From Dactylonectria macrodidyma (Eukaryota > Ascomycota > Sordariomycetes > Hypocreales > Nectriaceae): 64,000 nt of DNA. The translations under genes and the position numbers were made by a program. How positions within the stretch are numbered: the stretch's first letter is position 1; the number at the start of each line of letters is the position of its first letter. The stretch covers positions 1,798,001 through 1,862,000 of the forward strand of contig JAGMUV010000006.1 of assembly GCA_020744425.1 (NCBI GenBank), written 5' to 3'. A model generated the notes under the pieces. It was not told the origin of the DNA. It saw nothing but the letters and a program-made list of their open reading frames with translations, and made no database searches. Shown here piece by piece: positions 12,936 to 24,792 of the stretch.

Positions 12936-15445
12936 GTGGATAGAGAAAGGCCCAAGGAAGCATTCACAGTTGCTGCGCCATCCGCGCAGCGCGACCCCAA
13001 CATCATGGCACCGGTTGGACCTGTTGTCCATCACAATGCCAGCAACAAAATCAAACGCCCTATTCCCCCCGGGATCCAGACAAATGGGGCGATAACCTCC
13101 GCAAAGAATTCGCCCTCTCCCTTGATGTCGGCTAAGAAGCCGCCACTGAGTGCGAAGCAACCCCCTCATTCCGCTAGTGAGCGGGCCATAACCGCGTCGA
13201 CCGTCCGACCTGTCAATCGAGCACGCCGGGAAACTTCCTCCCAAGTCCTCGGTAGAAACTCGAGGAATAGTGCTGGACTACGCTCAGCATCTCTCGCCGC
13301 CGACATGTCATCGCATGATAGGGAACCCCAACCATATAGTATTGCTCTCCGATCCATGTGTCGTGATAGGCAACCAGTCTAATATTTCGCAGTTGTTACC
13401 GACTCATATATTCTAAGGAAATTTGCCGGCCGTCCTCCCTCCCTCATTGTACACATGCATGCCACCCACTTTCGATTCGACAAACAAGACGGCATGTTCC
13501 CATACAAATCACCAATGAGACTCTTCCTTGATCATGTGAGGAGTCGCACTGTTCCCCATGATCTCCTCGAACACTTTACGGAGGGTGGAGTGCCGTTCTA
13601 TGATGGGTGTCTTATTGTTCAAGTCCACGATCACAAATCAGTTGCCGAGAAAAAGGACACACGGCCGGTCAAAACAACCAGCACGGTGGTAGCTTCGTCG
13701 ATTCACAACTACAACCAGTACCTGACTCCCTCTCCTTACGTCCCATTCCCCAAAGAGTGTTTGACAAACGCGGATGGTTCTGCAAAAGTAGAAGAGGAAA
13801 CAAAAGACACGAGCGCGGGAGAGAAGGATATAGAAAACTCACCAGCACCGCCTGTCACTTCTGATGATCAAAAAGGCAAAGGCTCTACTGCCCCCAAAAT
13901 CTTTACCGTTGTTCTCCATCCAACTCCCGAAAGCCTCCACAAGGACCTCATTATCAAGGCATTAACCCCAAGAGGAGCCAGCGACGCTCTGGGCCTGGTT
14001 CCACCTTCGACTCCGATATCTCTCGTACCACCGACACCGACTACTGCGAACATGCCACCGCCAGCGAAGCGTCAAAAGCGAGAGAGGATGGAAGTGGATG
14101 GTAGCAATATTCGCGAAGTAGAGGGCCAGATTCTTTTGGCTACGAATGCGCCTCTCATGCTTGAGCCAACAAAGAACTCAGAAGAGATGATTGCACTTCT
14201 CGAGGCAATGTCCCATCCTAAGCACTCTGAACAGCCACCGCAACCCAAGACTCGCAAGAGGACTGTTGCGGAGGTGGCAGCTGACGAGGCAGCTGCCGCA
14301 GAACAAGAGCGATACATGCTTGTTCTGGACGAACGTCTACCATCAGGCGCAGTGGGCGCTCAAAATGGTGGGGTACCTGATGGAGATGCCCAGACTGGCG
14401 CGGCAACATTTGAGCCTCGATTTGAGCGCTTCAAGGTTATCGCGGACATCAAGCGCGAGCATGCCGAAAAGAAGGAGCAAGAGAAGATCAAGCAGCAAGA
14501 AAATGATCGAAGGCTGCAGCAGCAGAGACAGCAGCAACAGCAAGAGGCAGTTCTCGCGGCCCAAAGACAACAGGCAGCAGATCAAGAACGAGCCAGGCGA
14601 GAGGCGGCCGCAGCAAGGGAGGCTGCCCAGCGACAAGCTGAAGCACAACGGCTGGCTCGCGCGGCCGCGGCTACACCAAGTACCCAGACTGCTCAGAGAC
14701 CAAACATGGCCCAGCCACAGCACGGTCATCCCACTCAGAATGGGATGGTTAACAACAACAACAACAGCAACAACAACAACAACAACATGGCAAATGGGGC
14801 AACTGGCACGCCTACACCCGTTACTAACGGCATGTCTGTCCAGGCACAACCACGCTTCCAGGCTCAAATCTCTCAGCCACCGGCATCTTCGCCAGTGGCC
14901 AGGCAAGGGACGCCTCAGAACATGTCCTCCCCTATGGTTGGCAGTGTTCCCATGCAGCAGACGAACTCGGGCGTAGCAGCCAGCCCTCCCCGACCTTCTT
15001 CGGTGGTTCAGAATCACCCTATGTCTGTCCCCATGGCTCATAACATGTCATCCCGTGGAAGTCAGCAAAGCCATCCTTCTGGAACACCGCGCATACCCCA
15101 TTCTACTCCCAACATCCCGCATGGCACTCCAATTAATCGCGCGATGGCAGGGACTCCTCGCATGACCCAGGCTAGCCCGCCCCCTAATATGATGGCGCAG
15201 AACTCGCAGATGGGACAAGCACAAGCACAAGCTATTATGATGAGCAACCAGGCTATGAACCAGGCGAACCCACAGGTTATTGCCCAAATGGCCGCCCAGC
15301 AACGAGCTATTGCGCAACAGCAACAGCAACAGCAAATGGCCGCGATGCAGAATGGAATTGCTAATGGCAATATGAACGGTCAAGCTATGTCACCCCAGCA
15401 GCAGCAGCAGATGATGCAGATGATGCAACGGCAAATGATGCTCCA

Positions 15446-15489
<44 letters not shown>

Positions 15490-15512
15490 AGCAGCAACAG
15501 CAGCAGCAACAG

Positions 15513-15544
<32 letters not shown>

Positions 15545-15550
15545 ACAAGT

Positions 15551-15583
<33 letters not shown>

Positions 15584-15866
15584 ACATCAGCAGCAGCAAC
15601 AACAACACCAGCAGCAGCAACAGGGTGGCATGATGAATCAGCAACAGCAGCTTGCACAACAATATGCTCAGCAGCTTCAGAGCATGCAAGGAAGTCAGAT
15701 GCGCCAGATGACACCCCAGATGCAAGCTCAGCTTCAGCAACAAATGGCAGCGCGAATGAATCAAATGAGCGGCCAGATGGGCAATCCCATGCAGCGCCAA
15801 GTAAGCAATCAAATGTTGAATGGTAATAATATCAGCATTCAGGCACTTGCTGCAATGCAACAGCAA

Positions 15867-15903
<37 letters not shown>

Positions 15904-16250
15904 AAGTACAACAGCAGCAGCAGCAACCTCAACAACAACCGCAGAGTACTGTGCAAGTCCAGATCCATAATCAGGCTCGTGTATTGTATCAAAAGATGCT
16001 ACAAACACTTGCGGCTAAGCACGGAGGGCTGGAACGGATTCCACAGGAGATTATGGAGAAGGTCAAACAGACCTCGCTCACTCAGGCGTCACATCTCTTC
16101 CAACAAAACCTGGCGCAGCGTAGAGCGCAGCAACAGATGTTGATGCAGCAACAGCAGCAGCAACAGTTGCAGCAGCAGCAAATGCAAATGCAAGCGCAAA
16201 TGCAGCAACAGCAAGGGATGAATGGAATGATGGGCCATCAGGGGATGTAA
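12936..16250 (+). CDS. SPT20: SAGA complex subunit Spt20
   Basis: Structural subunit of the SAGA transcription co-activator complex in the nucleus. Two exons, 12936-13338 and 13393-16250, 1086 aa. The donor (GTATTG) is weak, but the joined reading PQPYIVTDSYILRKFAGRPP matches the start of the Spt20 domain, as do PPSLIVHMHATHFRF and GGVPFYDGCLIVQVHDH. The domain runs to about residue 420 with an acidic insert. The rest is low complexity: an Arg/Gln/Ala coiled region, a poly-Asn patch (near 14748-14790), and Gln tracts including 35 consecutive Gln (15444-15548). A second in-frame ATG at 13005 (MAPVGPVVHH) may be the true start; an unseen 5' intron is possible. The Gln runs are mixed CAG/CAA codons. 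Confidence 0.88.
15444..15640 (+). repeat. CAG/CAA repeat (polyglutamine)
   Basis: Codon repeat inside SPT20: 35 Gln in a row, then Val, then further Gln runs broken by His. CAG and CAA alternate irregularly. A second, shorter tract lies near 15857-15940. Length variation between strains is likely. Confidence 0.9.
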
Positions 16251-17031
16251 ATCGCTCCTTCTGGATGATTTAAACGAGCTCTAGGCGGATGTTGCGATAG
16301 AACCCTAGTTGGCGGGGACTGTCGGTGGAGTTTAGGAGACGTCAGGTTTTTGTATTTCGCGTTTCTTTCACGTTTCTTTCGAGTCTGGTCACGGTTGCTT
16401 TATACCCCGCGGAATCTTTCGAGGCAGGACAGGGATCATTCACGGATGCGTTTTCTTTTCGGGGCGGGCTTTGGTCATTAATGTCGTAGGGAAGCGTCAA
16501 CGGTCATGCATGGTGTTGAGGACTCAGACTGGGAATCAAGTGTATGATATGAACAATTGCGTCAAGAACAACCAGTCAAACTGCTACGTTGTGTTTCTGA
16601 ATTAAGGACTGCTGTTAACAGTTGTGTCTCAAGCCAGGGGGACCTTGCGAGTTGTGCTGTTAAATGTGTGGTGATGGTTGGTATATGTCTACTATGTGGG
16701 CACCTCCCGACATGAGGTGTGCACAGGAGATTGAAGGGGGGTGGCTTGTGAAATGTCACGTGCGCCTCTTGTGCTGGTGATGACACAACCGGCTGGTCAG
16801 GAAGCTTGGTCATGTCCACCCAAGCCCGCGATAGCTCCCATCCAGGCAAACGTGACCAGTCCATCACACATCGCAGCGACGGCACCGGATCTATACTATC
16901 CCAGTATTTGTCTCATCCTCCTATTACCGCGCTTCTTTTACGATTCCATCTCCTCCGCCTCGCTTCTTGCTCCGGCTGTAACAGCCAGCAATCTTATCGC
17001 TTTCCCGCCGTGGCTCCGCCAGCCCTTCTCG
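16251..17031. other. SPT20-ATG27 intergenic region
   Basis: 3' flank of SPT20 and promoter of ATG27. ATGs are present upstream (frame from 16741 runs in phase into ATG27), but the signal peptide at 17032 decides the start. No other gene seen. Confidence 0.5.
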
Positions 17032-18184
17032 ATGTATCAACCACAATTATCAGCACTCTTGCTTCCCCTACTGGTCGCGCCAGTTTTTGGCGGAACCACG
17101 TTGACTTGCGAAAACATCCGTGTCGATGGACACAGCTTCGATCTCTCAAAGCTGCGCGGCCCTCACTCCGTGGTCACGACGCGTTTCCAATCAAGCCCTC
17201 CTGCGCACATCAACACCACATACACTCTAGATATCTGCGGACCCCTGACGAAGATCGGAAAGTCCAAGGGAGAGGAGTGCCCGGGGGGCACAAGAGGTAG
17301 GTCTTTCGTTCACCATTTGCGCCCGGAGACTGACGAGTCCCAGTGTGCGCCATCACTCGCTTTCTCAAAAATGACGACATCGACACCATCCTCGACCTGA
17401 ACGCGATAGCAGGAAACCTCGACAATGCAGGCGGTACAAAGTTCGACTACACGGTCACAAGACTCAAGACGAGCGACTCGACCTCTGACTCGCAGAAGGA
17501 GGGTCTGCGACTGGTTCTCAAGGGTGGCAAGCACCACCCCATTGGTGACCCTTCTAAGCCTCCCCGCGAACAAAAAGCCGTTGTCGAGTTCATCTGCAAT
17601 CAAAATAAGACGGGAACCGAAGGCGAGTGGGATGCAGAGGACAAGTACAAAGACGGCAAGTTGCGCCTCCGAGATGATGAGAAGAACGAGGATGGTGACA
17701 AGAAGGAGGAAGGCGGTGACGACAAGGAGGGTGATGCGGACGAAGAGCAGGACCACCAGCTGAAGCACAAGGACGCGGCTCTCATCTGGGAGGGATTCAC
17801 ACCGGAAAAAGATGCCGATGTCCTCCGCTTGACGTGGTACACCAAGTACGCTTGCGAGAAACGAGACGATAACGGCGGTGACGGCGGCAATGATGGCGAG
17901 AACGCCTCATGGGGTTTCTTCACCTGGTTTATCATCATGTAAGTTTTTCTCGCAAATGCGCGCGAGGCCACACTGACTCTAAGACTAGCACGTTTCTCGG
18001 AATTGCTGCCTACTTGGTGTTTTCCAGCTGGTTGAACTACAACCGATACGGGGCTCGCGGCTGGGATCTTCTCCCTCACAGCGACAGTATTCGCGACGTT
18101 CCGTACTTGCTCAAGGACTGGCTTCGTCGAGTCCTGAACTCTGTCCAGGGCACGGGTAGTCGCGGAGGCTACAGTGCAGTTTGA
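17032..18184 (+). CDS. ATG27: autophagy-related protein 27
   Basis: Type I membrane protein that, in yeast, travels between Golgi, endosome, vacuole and Atg9 vesicles and supports autophagosome formation. Three exons: 17032-17296, 17344-17938 and 17989-18184, 351 aa. A signal peptide (residues 1-20, LSALLLPLLVAPVFG) precedes a luminal mannose-6-phosphate-receptor-like domain with Cys in LTCENIRVDG, YTLDICGP and VEFICNQN. A single membrane segment follows at about 280-302 (FTWFIIITFLGIAAYLVF). The protein ends in YSAV, the Tyr sorting motif reported for yeast Atg27. A strongly acidic Asp/Glu/Lys insert sits inside the luminal domain. The start was chosen because it begins the signal peptide, although the frame is open upstream. 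Introns have CAG/TAG acceptors and close in phase. Confidence 0.93.
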
Positions 18185-19022
18185 ATGGGCTTTGGAGCTG
18201 GCGAATGTTTTTTTCTCTGGTTGAGACGATGAAGCAACGCGATCAACCATGGGCAGTACTGCGAGTTTGGGCACCAGACGCGACTTGACATTTCACAAGT
18301 TTTGCTGTTTGATTATGGGGCTATCAAGTTGGCTCCATTTCTTCCGTGGGCTGTGAACCACGAGCAAACGCAGAGTCGCGGTGGAGTAAACGGCAGTTAG
18401 TGGAATGTGATGGGAAGACTGACAGAGTAGTGGGCCGATTTTAGACGGGAGGTATTCTGGAAGATCAGTGGCCAGGGTCATTGGCTGTATACTATTGCAT
18501 GTATTTTGAATATGGAGTCAGTCACAAGTAGCTTGGAGGGCACCACTCGATGAGTCTTATTACTTTGCTTGTCCCGCGCCAATCCCCATGCCCACAGACC
18601 CGTTGAAAGTTACATGCTCCAGCTCATGGGTCCACTGGGCTTCATTGGCATTATGCACGATTGTTCGAAACATGAGGGTGGCTGGCTGTTTACCGTTGAT
18701 TCAGATATTTGTGACATCCCTGCCTTTAGCGCATGCGGCGTAAAAGAGTTGCAAGAGAATAGGGTCATGATGGGTTACCAAGCTTCAATGCATGCCTCGG
18801 GACAACGCCAAGAGTCACTAGACGCTGTGAAGGGACTGGACAGGAGGTATGGTTTACTGTAAGCTGACGAAAAAGAAACAGCATGGGAGCTGAGCATGAC
18901 TTAGCTCATGTCCTCGATTCCTGTTTGGGTATACAAAGACCATAACTTAATTTACATGCATCTTTGGCCCAATGTAGTTGCGCGGTGGGATGATCAGACG
19001 TGGGGGTTTTGGACCGCATGGT

Positions 19023-19175
19023 TGACTCCTCGGTTGACTGACTGACCAAGTGCCGAAATAGAGCTGACTTGGCTTAATTGATCCTGGTAATGAGTCAATT
19101 GATTCCTTACAAGGGCCACTATGCGACTTTAGTTCAAGCTGAAGTTTTACTAAGTGAGGTAATTACAAGTGACTC
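19023..19175. promoter_or_regulatory. Gcn4/CPC1-type site cluster upstream of ARG8
   Basis: A full palindromic TGAGTCA (19091-19097) lies 303 bp before the ARG8 ATG, flanked by TGACTC half-type sites at 19023-19028 and 19170-19175. TGASTCA is the binding site of Gcn4/CPC1, which activates amino-acid biosynthetic genes, including arginine genes, under starvation. Seen by sequence match only. Confidence 0.6.
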
Positions 19176-19267
19176 CTCTACTGACTGCATGTTTAATGCA
19201 GGGCGTGAGATCTTTTAAGGTGACGCACCCACCCACCAACTGCGAAAGCGGAGGGTTATCGATAACA

Positions 19268-19275
19268 TATAAATA
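19268..19275 (+). promoter_or_regulatory. TATA box of ARG8
   Basis: TATAAATA, 125 bp before the start codon, followed by a C/T-rich leader. Fits a starvation-inducible promoter together with the CPC1-type sites. Confidence 0.55.
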
Positions 19276-19399
19276 ATTCTCGCCCCTCGCCTCTCCCCAG
19301 GATAGAAAGTCACCCGTCCAGCCCACTTAGACTCTGCCCTCCCTCTTTAACATCCTCGTCGACCAAAACCACACAACTCGTCGCCCTGCTTGAGAAACA

Positions 19400-20749
19400 A
19401 TGGCCGTGCGACTACCTATGCGATGCCGATTGGCGACCTTGGCCAGCGCCTCGGCCCGTCCTCGAATCGCCCGTCGTGGCCTCGCGTCCGCCTCGTTGCC
19501 CAACGCCGATCCGTCGCCGGAGTCTCGAAGCGCTGCCATTGTCAACGAGCATGCGCCCTACATGGTGGCGACGTACGCTCGACCTCCCCCCGTGTTCGTC
19601 AAGGGCTCCGGCTCGTACCTGTGGGATATCGAGAACCGCAAGTATCTCGACTTCACCGCGGGCATCGCCGTCAACGGGCTCGGCCACTGCGATCCCGAGT
19701 TCACGCGGCTGCTGAATGAGCAGGCCAAGGAGCTCGTCCACGCCTCCAACCTGTACTACAACCCCTGGACGGGTGCCCTGTCGAAATTGCTGGTCGAGAA
19801 GACGCTCGAGTCGGGCGCCATGCATGACGCCGCCGCCGTCTTCGTCTGCAACTCGGGATCCGAGGCCAATGAGGCCGCCATCAAGTTCGCCAGGAAGGCC
19901 GGCAAGGTTGTTGAGCCCTCGGGTGACAAGCATGAGATTGTCTCGTTCCAGAACGGCTTCCACGGCCGCACAATGGGCAGCTTGTCGGCCACGCCTAACC
20001 CCAAGTATCAGCAGCCCTTTGCGCCTATGGTCCCAGGCTTCAAGGTCGGCACGTACAACGACGTTGCCGCCATCAACGACCTCGTCACGGAAAAGACTTG
20101 CGGTGTCATTGTCGAGCCGATTCAAGGCGAGGGTGGTCTTATTGCCGCCACCGACGAGTTCCTCATTGCCCTGGCCAAGCGATGCCGAGAAGTTGGCGCC
20201 ATCCTGATCTACGACGAGATCCAGTGCGGCCTGTCTCGAACCGGCTCCTTCTGGGCTCATGGTAACCTCCCCAAGGAGGCTCACCCGGACATCCTCACCA
20301 CAGCCAAGGCCCTCGGCAACGGCTTCCCCATCGGTGCCGTCATCGTCACCCAGGACGTGGCGGACAAGATGAAGGTCGGCGACCACGGCACCACCTTTGG
20401 CGGCAACCCTCTCGCCTGCCGTCTGGCCCACTACATCGTCGGCCGCCTCTCGGATAAGAGCATCCAAGACGCCGTCTTGGCCCGGTCCAAGGTCTTCGCC
20501 GAGCGCTTCGCCCAGCTGCAGGCTAAGTACCCGGACCTCGTCAAGGAGAAGCGCGGCCGCGGCCTGATCCTGGGCCTCCACCTCTCCGAGGACCCGTCCC
20601 CCATCATCAAGGCCGCCCGCGAGCGAGGCCTGCTTATTATTACTGCAGGAACTAACACCTTGCGGTTCGTGCCTAGTCTGACCATCACCGACGAAGAGAT
20701 CAACAAGGGTCTGGATATTCTGGACGCTGCCATTGCGGCTACGCGATGA
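19400..20749 (+). CDS. ARG8: acetylornithine aminotransferase, mitochondrial
   Basis: Converts N-acetylglutamate semialdehyde and glutamate to N-acetylornithine in mitochondrial arginine synthesis; PLP-dependent class III aminotransferase. Intronless, 449 aa. The N-terminus (about 30 residues rich in Arg, Ala and Ser, no acidic residue) is a mitochondrial targeting sequence. Visible motifs are NSGSEANEAA (151-160), the Asp of YDEIQ (272) that pairs with the PLP ring, and the Schiff-base Lys303 in TTAKALGNGFP, followed by TTFGGNPLAC. Codon use is strongly C/G-ending. A 389-codon open frame on the opposite strand is a by-product of this bias. The CPC1-type sites and TATA box upstream suggest general amino-acid control. 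Confidence 0.97.
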   Translation: MAVRLPMRCRLATLASASARPRIARRGLASASLPNADPSPESRSAAIVNEHAPYMVATYARPPPVFVKGSGSYLWDIENRKYLDFTAGIAVNGLGHCDPEFTRLLNEQAKELVHASNLYYNPWTGALSKLLVEKTLESGAMHDAAAVFVCNSGSEANEAAIKFARKAGKVVEPSGDKHEIVSFQNGFHGRTMGSLSATPNPKYQQPFAPMVPGFKVGTYNDVAAINDLVTEKTCGVIVEPIQGEGGLIAATDEFLIALAKRCREVGAILIYDEIQCGLSRTGSFWAHGNLPKEAHPDILTTAKALGNGFPIGAVIVTQDVADKMKVGDHGTTFGGNPLACRLAHYIVGRLSDKSIQDAVLARSKVFAERFAQLQAKYPDLVKEKRGRGLILGLHLSEDPSPIIKAARERGLLIITAGTNTLRFVPSLTITDEEINKGLDILDAAIAATR

Positions 20750-21070
20750 AAGCGTGCCTCTCTTAGAGATAGATGTAGATCTATGTGTGGAGTTTCTTGA
20801 TTTATGTGATCTGGGTAAATGGGGAGGAAGACACGGATGGGACTATATTATGGCAGAGATGAAAAGCGACTTAGATGTGAATTTCAGACCCTATACAATT
20901 TTTAACGGCGTGTTGTATGAGTACTCTTTCTTTGAACCATCATGCTGAAGAGCTTTGAGAAGCATTGTGGACTTGTGACCACACCCCTTTACGGGGTTGC
21001 GTTGAAGATTGCCACCACCACGCAGCCTAGTAGAACACCCCATAGATCCTCCTTTTCAACCATAAACTGA
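20750..21070. other. convergent 3' region
   Basis: Short gap between the 3' ends of ARG8 (plus) and the secreted-protein gene (minus). It must hold both polyadenylation regions; nothing else seen. Confidence 0.5.
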
Positions 21071-22950
21071 TCAAAACCCCCAAACTCCCCCCAGCTCCTC
21101 CTCCATCAAGGATCCATCCTCCCCACAGGGCGTCCACTCGACGCCGTTGACCTGGGGGTCGATCAAGGGAAAATTATCCTGCCAGTACCGCTTCGCAGAG
21201 TATTTGGCTCTGGCGTAGGTGCAGATGGGCAGCTTGACGAAGCCGGGCGTGCGCACGCCGTTCTCCAGGATCAGGCCCCCCTCGGTGCCGGCGCCGTCAA
21301 CGATCTTGGAGTTTTCGGGGATCTCGTAGCCCATCTTACCGCCGTTGAGACGCCATCCTTCGTATGTGCTGTTTGACGTGGGTCAGACATCCGATAACTC
21401 AGAACTAGTGTACCGAGTCGTGCAAAACAAGAAGGGGGAAAAGTTAACTTACCTGACGACTAAATCCTCAATCGTGATGCCGCCCCAATTCGTGCCGTCA
21501 AGTTCGTCCGTCGTTCCGCCTGGTAGCGTTTGAAACTCGCCGTGCTCCGAGTCCCAGGTGATGTATCCTAGAACGAACGTGTGCCCATCATAGCAAACTG
21601 CCGTCTTAGACACGTTGTCCTCGTCCAAGTAACTAGGTAAGTCTGATGTAACGCAGTTACTTGGCTCCATTCTTCAAGGGTTCGTTTTGATTAGCCGTCA
21701 ACCCATGCCCAGTCGACAAGTGACTCACAAAATCATCGGGGTCATAATATTCGGCCACTCCTCTACTTCTCGGGAGCTCGTCTTCCAGGCAATCGGGAGG
21801 AGCTGCGAGTAGACAATCTTCTGCGCCATGTCTATGAAGGAGCCGAGGTCGAGGTGGCGCGTCAGCTCGAGGGCGAGACCGTCCTTGACCAGGCCTTTGA
21901 GGATGTCGAGCGCTTCGTTGGCCCCAGAGAAGAGCTGGTTCAAAAAGTCGATTTCGGCGTCGATCCAGGACTCGAAGACGGATCCCATGGAAAGTGTGAG
22001 GTCATTTTGGATCTCATCCTTGGCACTGTGGGATTTGTATGGTTAGGATCGCATCGTTGTGTTGAGATTGACAGCAAACAGCTACGTACGCAGGGATGTG
22101 GTTCTTCCCAATGGTGAAAGCCATGCCGATAGCTCCATTGACGGATTCTTGAGCCGTCGCATGGAGGCCGGCATCCGCAATGAGTTGCGCCTCCTTTATG
22201 GCTAGATGTATTTCTCACATCAACCTCTTACTTCGTTTGTGTAAGCCAAGCCAGGCCATAAAACGTACCAATGTTCCACGCAAAGGCGGACCCGATTCCA
22301 ACGGCGAATTGAACGATAGTGATTATATCCGAGAGCCATCCTTTGCCCTTTGGTTCCGCAGCTGGGGAAAACGTGGTCGAGAAGACGCTCATAGAGTTTT
22401 GCATCTCGTTCATGGCAGCTTGGAGGGCCTCCCAGATATTCCGGTGCATCTAAGACGTGATTTGTTAGCTTCCTGGTACGATGTGTGTTGAGGAATCGAG
22501 TGACTTGCCACGTGCAGTGCAACAAAGGAATTGAGAATGAGGAACCTAGAGGACATCAGCATGAACTCCCCTTCGTACATTTTACTCTCATTCATACCCG
22601 GCTGGCTGGTTGACTTCGGAACAGGTCACGGTGCTCTGGCATGGTCCATCGCCCATATTCCCACAGACCATCATGTCCTTAGAATTGAAGCTGTTACCCA
22701 CAAACTCGGAATATCCAAGGCGATCAGCGTCAGCAGTCCCCTGATACCATCCCCACTGAACATTTGTGACTTCGAGCGCCCATTGCGCACCGGCTGCGGC
22801 CCAGCGATCATCGGCATCAGCGCCTGCATCGTTGAGATGCTCAGCATCGCACCTAACGGTAGCAGGATCAACCCCGTCGAATGGGTTCGAGTCGTCAGAT
22901 GAGACGCGGGGGAGTGAGTTGAGGAGAACCAGGGCGATGACGGCCTTCAT
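21071..22950 (-). CDS. secreted protein of unknown function
   Basis: Seven exons on the minus strand: 22950-22598, 22545-22512, 22449-22269, 22201-22090, 22025-21729, 21671-21453 and 21368-21071, giving 497 aa. All junctions close in phase; the 22512 donor (GTGGCA) and the 21672 acceptor (AAG) are unusual. A signal peptide (residues 1-18, MKAVIALVLLNSLPRVSS) leads into a mature protein with paired Cys (MVCGNMGDGPCQSTVTC), a hydrophobic helix (IITIVQFAVGIGSAFAWNI) and a C-terminal part with TAVCYDG, NWGGITIEDL and LPICTYARAKY. I do not recognise an enzyme family. It may belong to the secreted fungal proteins labelled DUF7872, which I cannot check. It sits tail-to-tail with ARG8, probably unrelated. 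Confidence 0.8.
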
Positions 22951-24792
22951 GTCAGGCAGTTAAACGATGGTAAAAGAGTTCGGTATTTTGGAGGTTGTTT
23001 TTCCTCTACGCGCCTGGGAGATAGGTGATATTTATAACCATGAATTTGTTTGATAGCAGGTCGCTGTCTCTTGAAGCATCTTCGCCAAGATAAGGGTATA
23101 TCCATACACTCACTTACGAGATGAGCTTGAAATCCCATCGAGGTCGCCGTCCATTTGCACCGCCCCCAATTGGGAGCCGAATAAGGAAGTTGGAAAGTCT
23201 CAAAGGATTCAGATGTGTCTAATTACCACAGTAGGAGCGGTTGATTTGGGTGGAGATTTCCTAGAAGGTGAGTGAAACAACATAACTTAATTAGTAGACA
23301 TATGTCTCCAGTGAGCTACAAGGCAAGTCAGGGATCAAAAAAGAATAAAACCGTCGTTGAACTGGTTTCCTCAACACATCGGGTATATGAAGACGAAACT
23401 TGCGTCTCTGAGGCATCTCAAGACAGCACCTAAAGCAACTGTGGCAGCGACGATTCACCAGTATAGGTTCGAAAACGCCACCCCTGGTCACTCGGTTGTC
23501 GTCGGGATAAGCCATAAATACGGTGCCCATGGTACTATGACGATCACCTATCTTTCGCGTTGTCTTCGCTCGCTAATCGGGGTTTAGAATGCCGAGCTAA
23601 TTGGTTAGTGAACCCCGACATCATCCTGCGAACGAGAGAATCGACCGGGCCCGGGGAACTAACGGGGACTATGGATTGTTCTAGGAAGGCGTATTGCAGG
23701 GGTTTCTACGAATATCCGGGCGGCCTGGTGGTTAGATATGGTCATTCGGCATTGAATAGGGAAGATCGTGAGGTTGAGGTGCATGTGTTTGTCGAAACAT
23801 GCAACGCCCCGCCGCGGGCACCAAGTAGCATTGACGATCTAAATGTCCTACAAGACTCCTTCAGTGTTTCATCTGAGATTATGAGCTATTAAATTCGTAT
23901 TCTAGATAGGCTTGTTACGGCTGTCAGTGGTAACCGTATATGATTGAGCTGGAATTCTCATCTTACCAAAGCAAGGGGTATTCTGGAACCAGCCATCTAC
24001 ATCTGTGACTTGAATACAAGAGAACTCGGATAGTCGGCAATATAGAAGGACTTGAGATGTTCTAGAAGACACGAGATTCAATGAGTTCGACACTGATCAC
24101 GCAACTTCATGTTGCAATCGCTATGTTGCAAGTCCAAGCTCGATGAGTTCCCCACGAACACTGTCTATCACCGCTACCCGGTCTTCTGAAGGACTCCACA
24201 GCCCCATTACTTAGGATCCTTGTTACATCTGGTCCCCGAGCGGACGATTCGATAAGAATCAGGGGTATAATCACTCTGCATGACGGGGCTGAGCTTGGCC
24301 ATGTCCGGGTCAAGTCATGGTGATTACTAGAAATAGGATAGAATGATAGCAGGAAGGAATGTTGTGGGCATGGATGCCGCACAAGAAGTCAAAAGACGTA
24401 CGACTTGGCTCAGCCTAGTCGTTTCCTTCAAAAGAGATGGGTCATTGACACACTCACACTCAGAATTGGCACTCATCAGTCGTACATACCTCTCAGTCAT
24501 GTCCAATACGCGGGATCCATGACCATGTCAAGTAACTTATTTTGGATGGTGTCAAACACTTGGCCGGGGTAGTTCACATACACTAGCTTGTTTCGTAATA
24601 ATTTGGCCACGGGGTGTAGATTATCACGCGAAATAGGGAACAAAGAGTAAAGGGTGCGAAGTAGATACGCCATGAATTTACAGTCTTATCCAAAAATCAA
24701 GTCATAAGGGCCTGTATGAACAAGAAACCAAATCTTCCCAAAATACACCGTGTGACGCCGATGCCAATGAGTGATCAATCTAATATATTCCT
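22951..24792. other. intergenic region downstream of GAD
   Basis: Promoter of the secreted-protein gene and 3' flank of the glutamate decarboxylase gene. Frames of 79-110 codons (for example 23560-23892) lack motifs and are not called. Confidence 0.5.

Larger units (their letters stand above)
18185..19399. other. ATG27-ARG8 intergenic region
   Basis: The first part is the 3' flank of ATG27. A 97-codon frame (18572-18862) has no motif and is not called. The last 400 bp hold the ARG8 control elements listed separately. Confidence 0.5.

Noticed and set aside
15390..15992. 200-codon minus-strand poly-Leu frame, and poly-Ala frame beside it
   Set aside because: Direct complement of the CAG/CAA polyglutamine tract in SPT20.
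19412..20581. 389-codon minus-strand open frame over ARG8
   Set aside because: Shadow of the strongly C/G-ending codons of ARG8; no motif of its own, Gly/Asp/Val-rich mirror composition.
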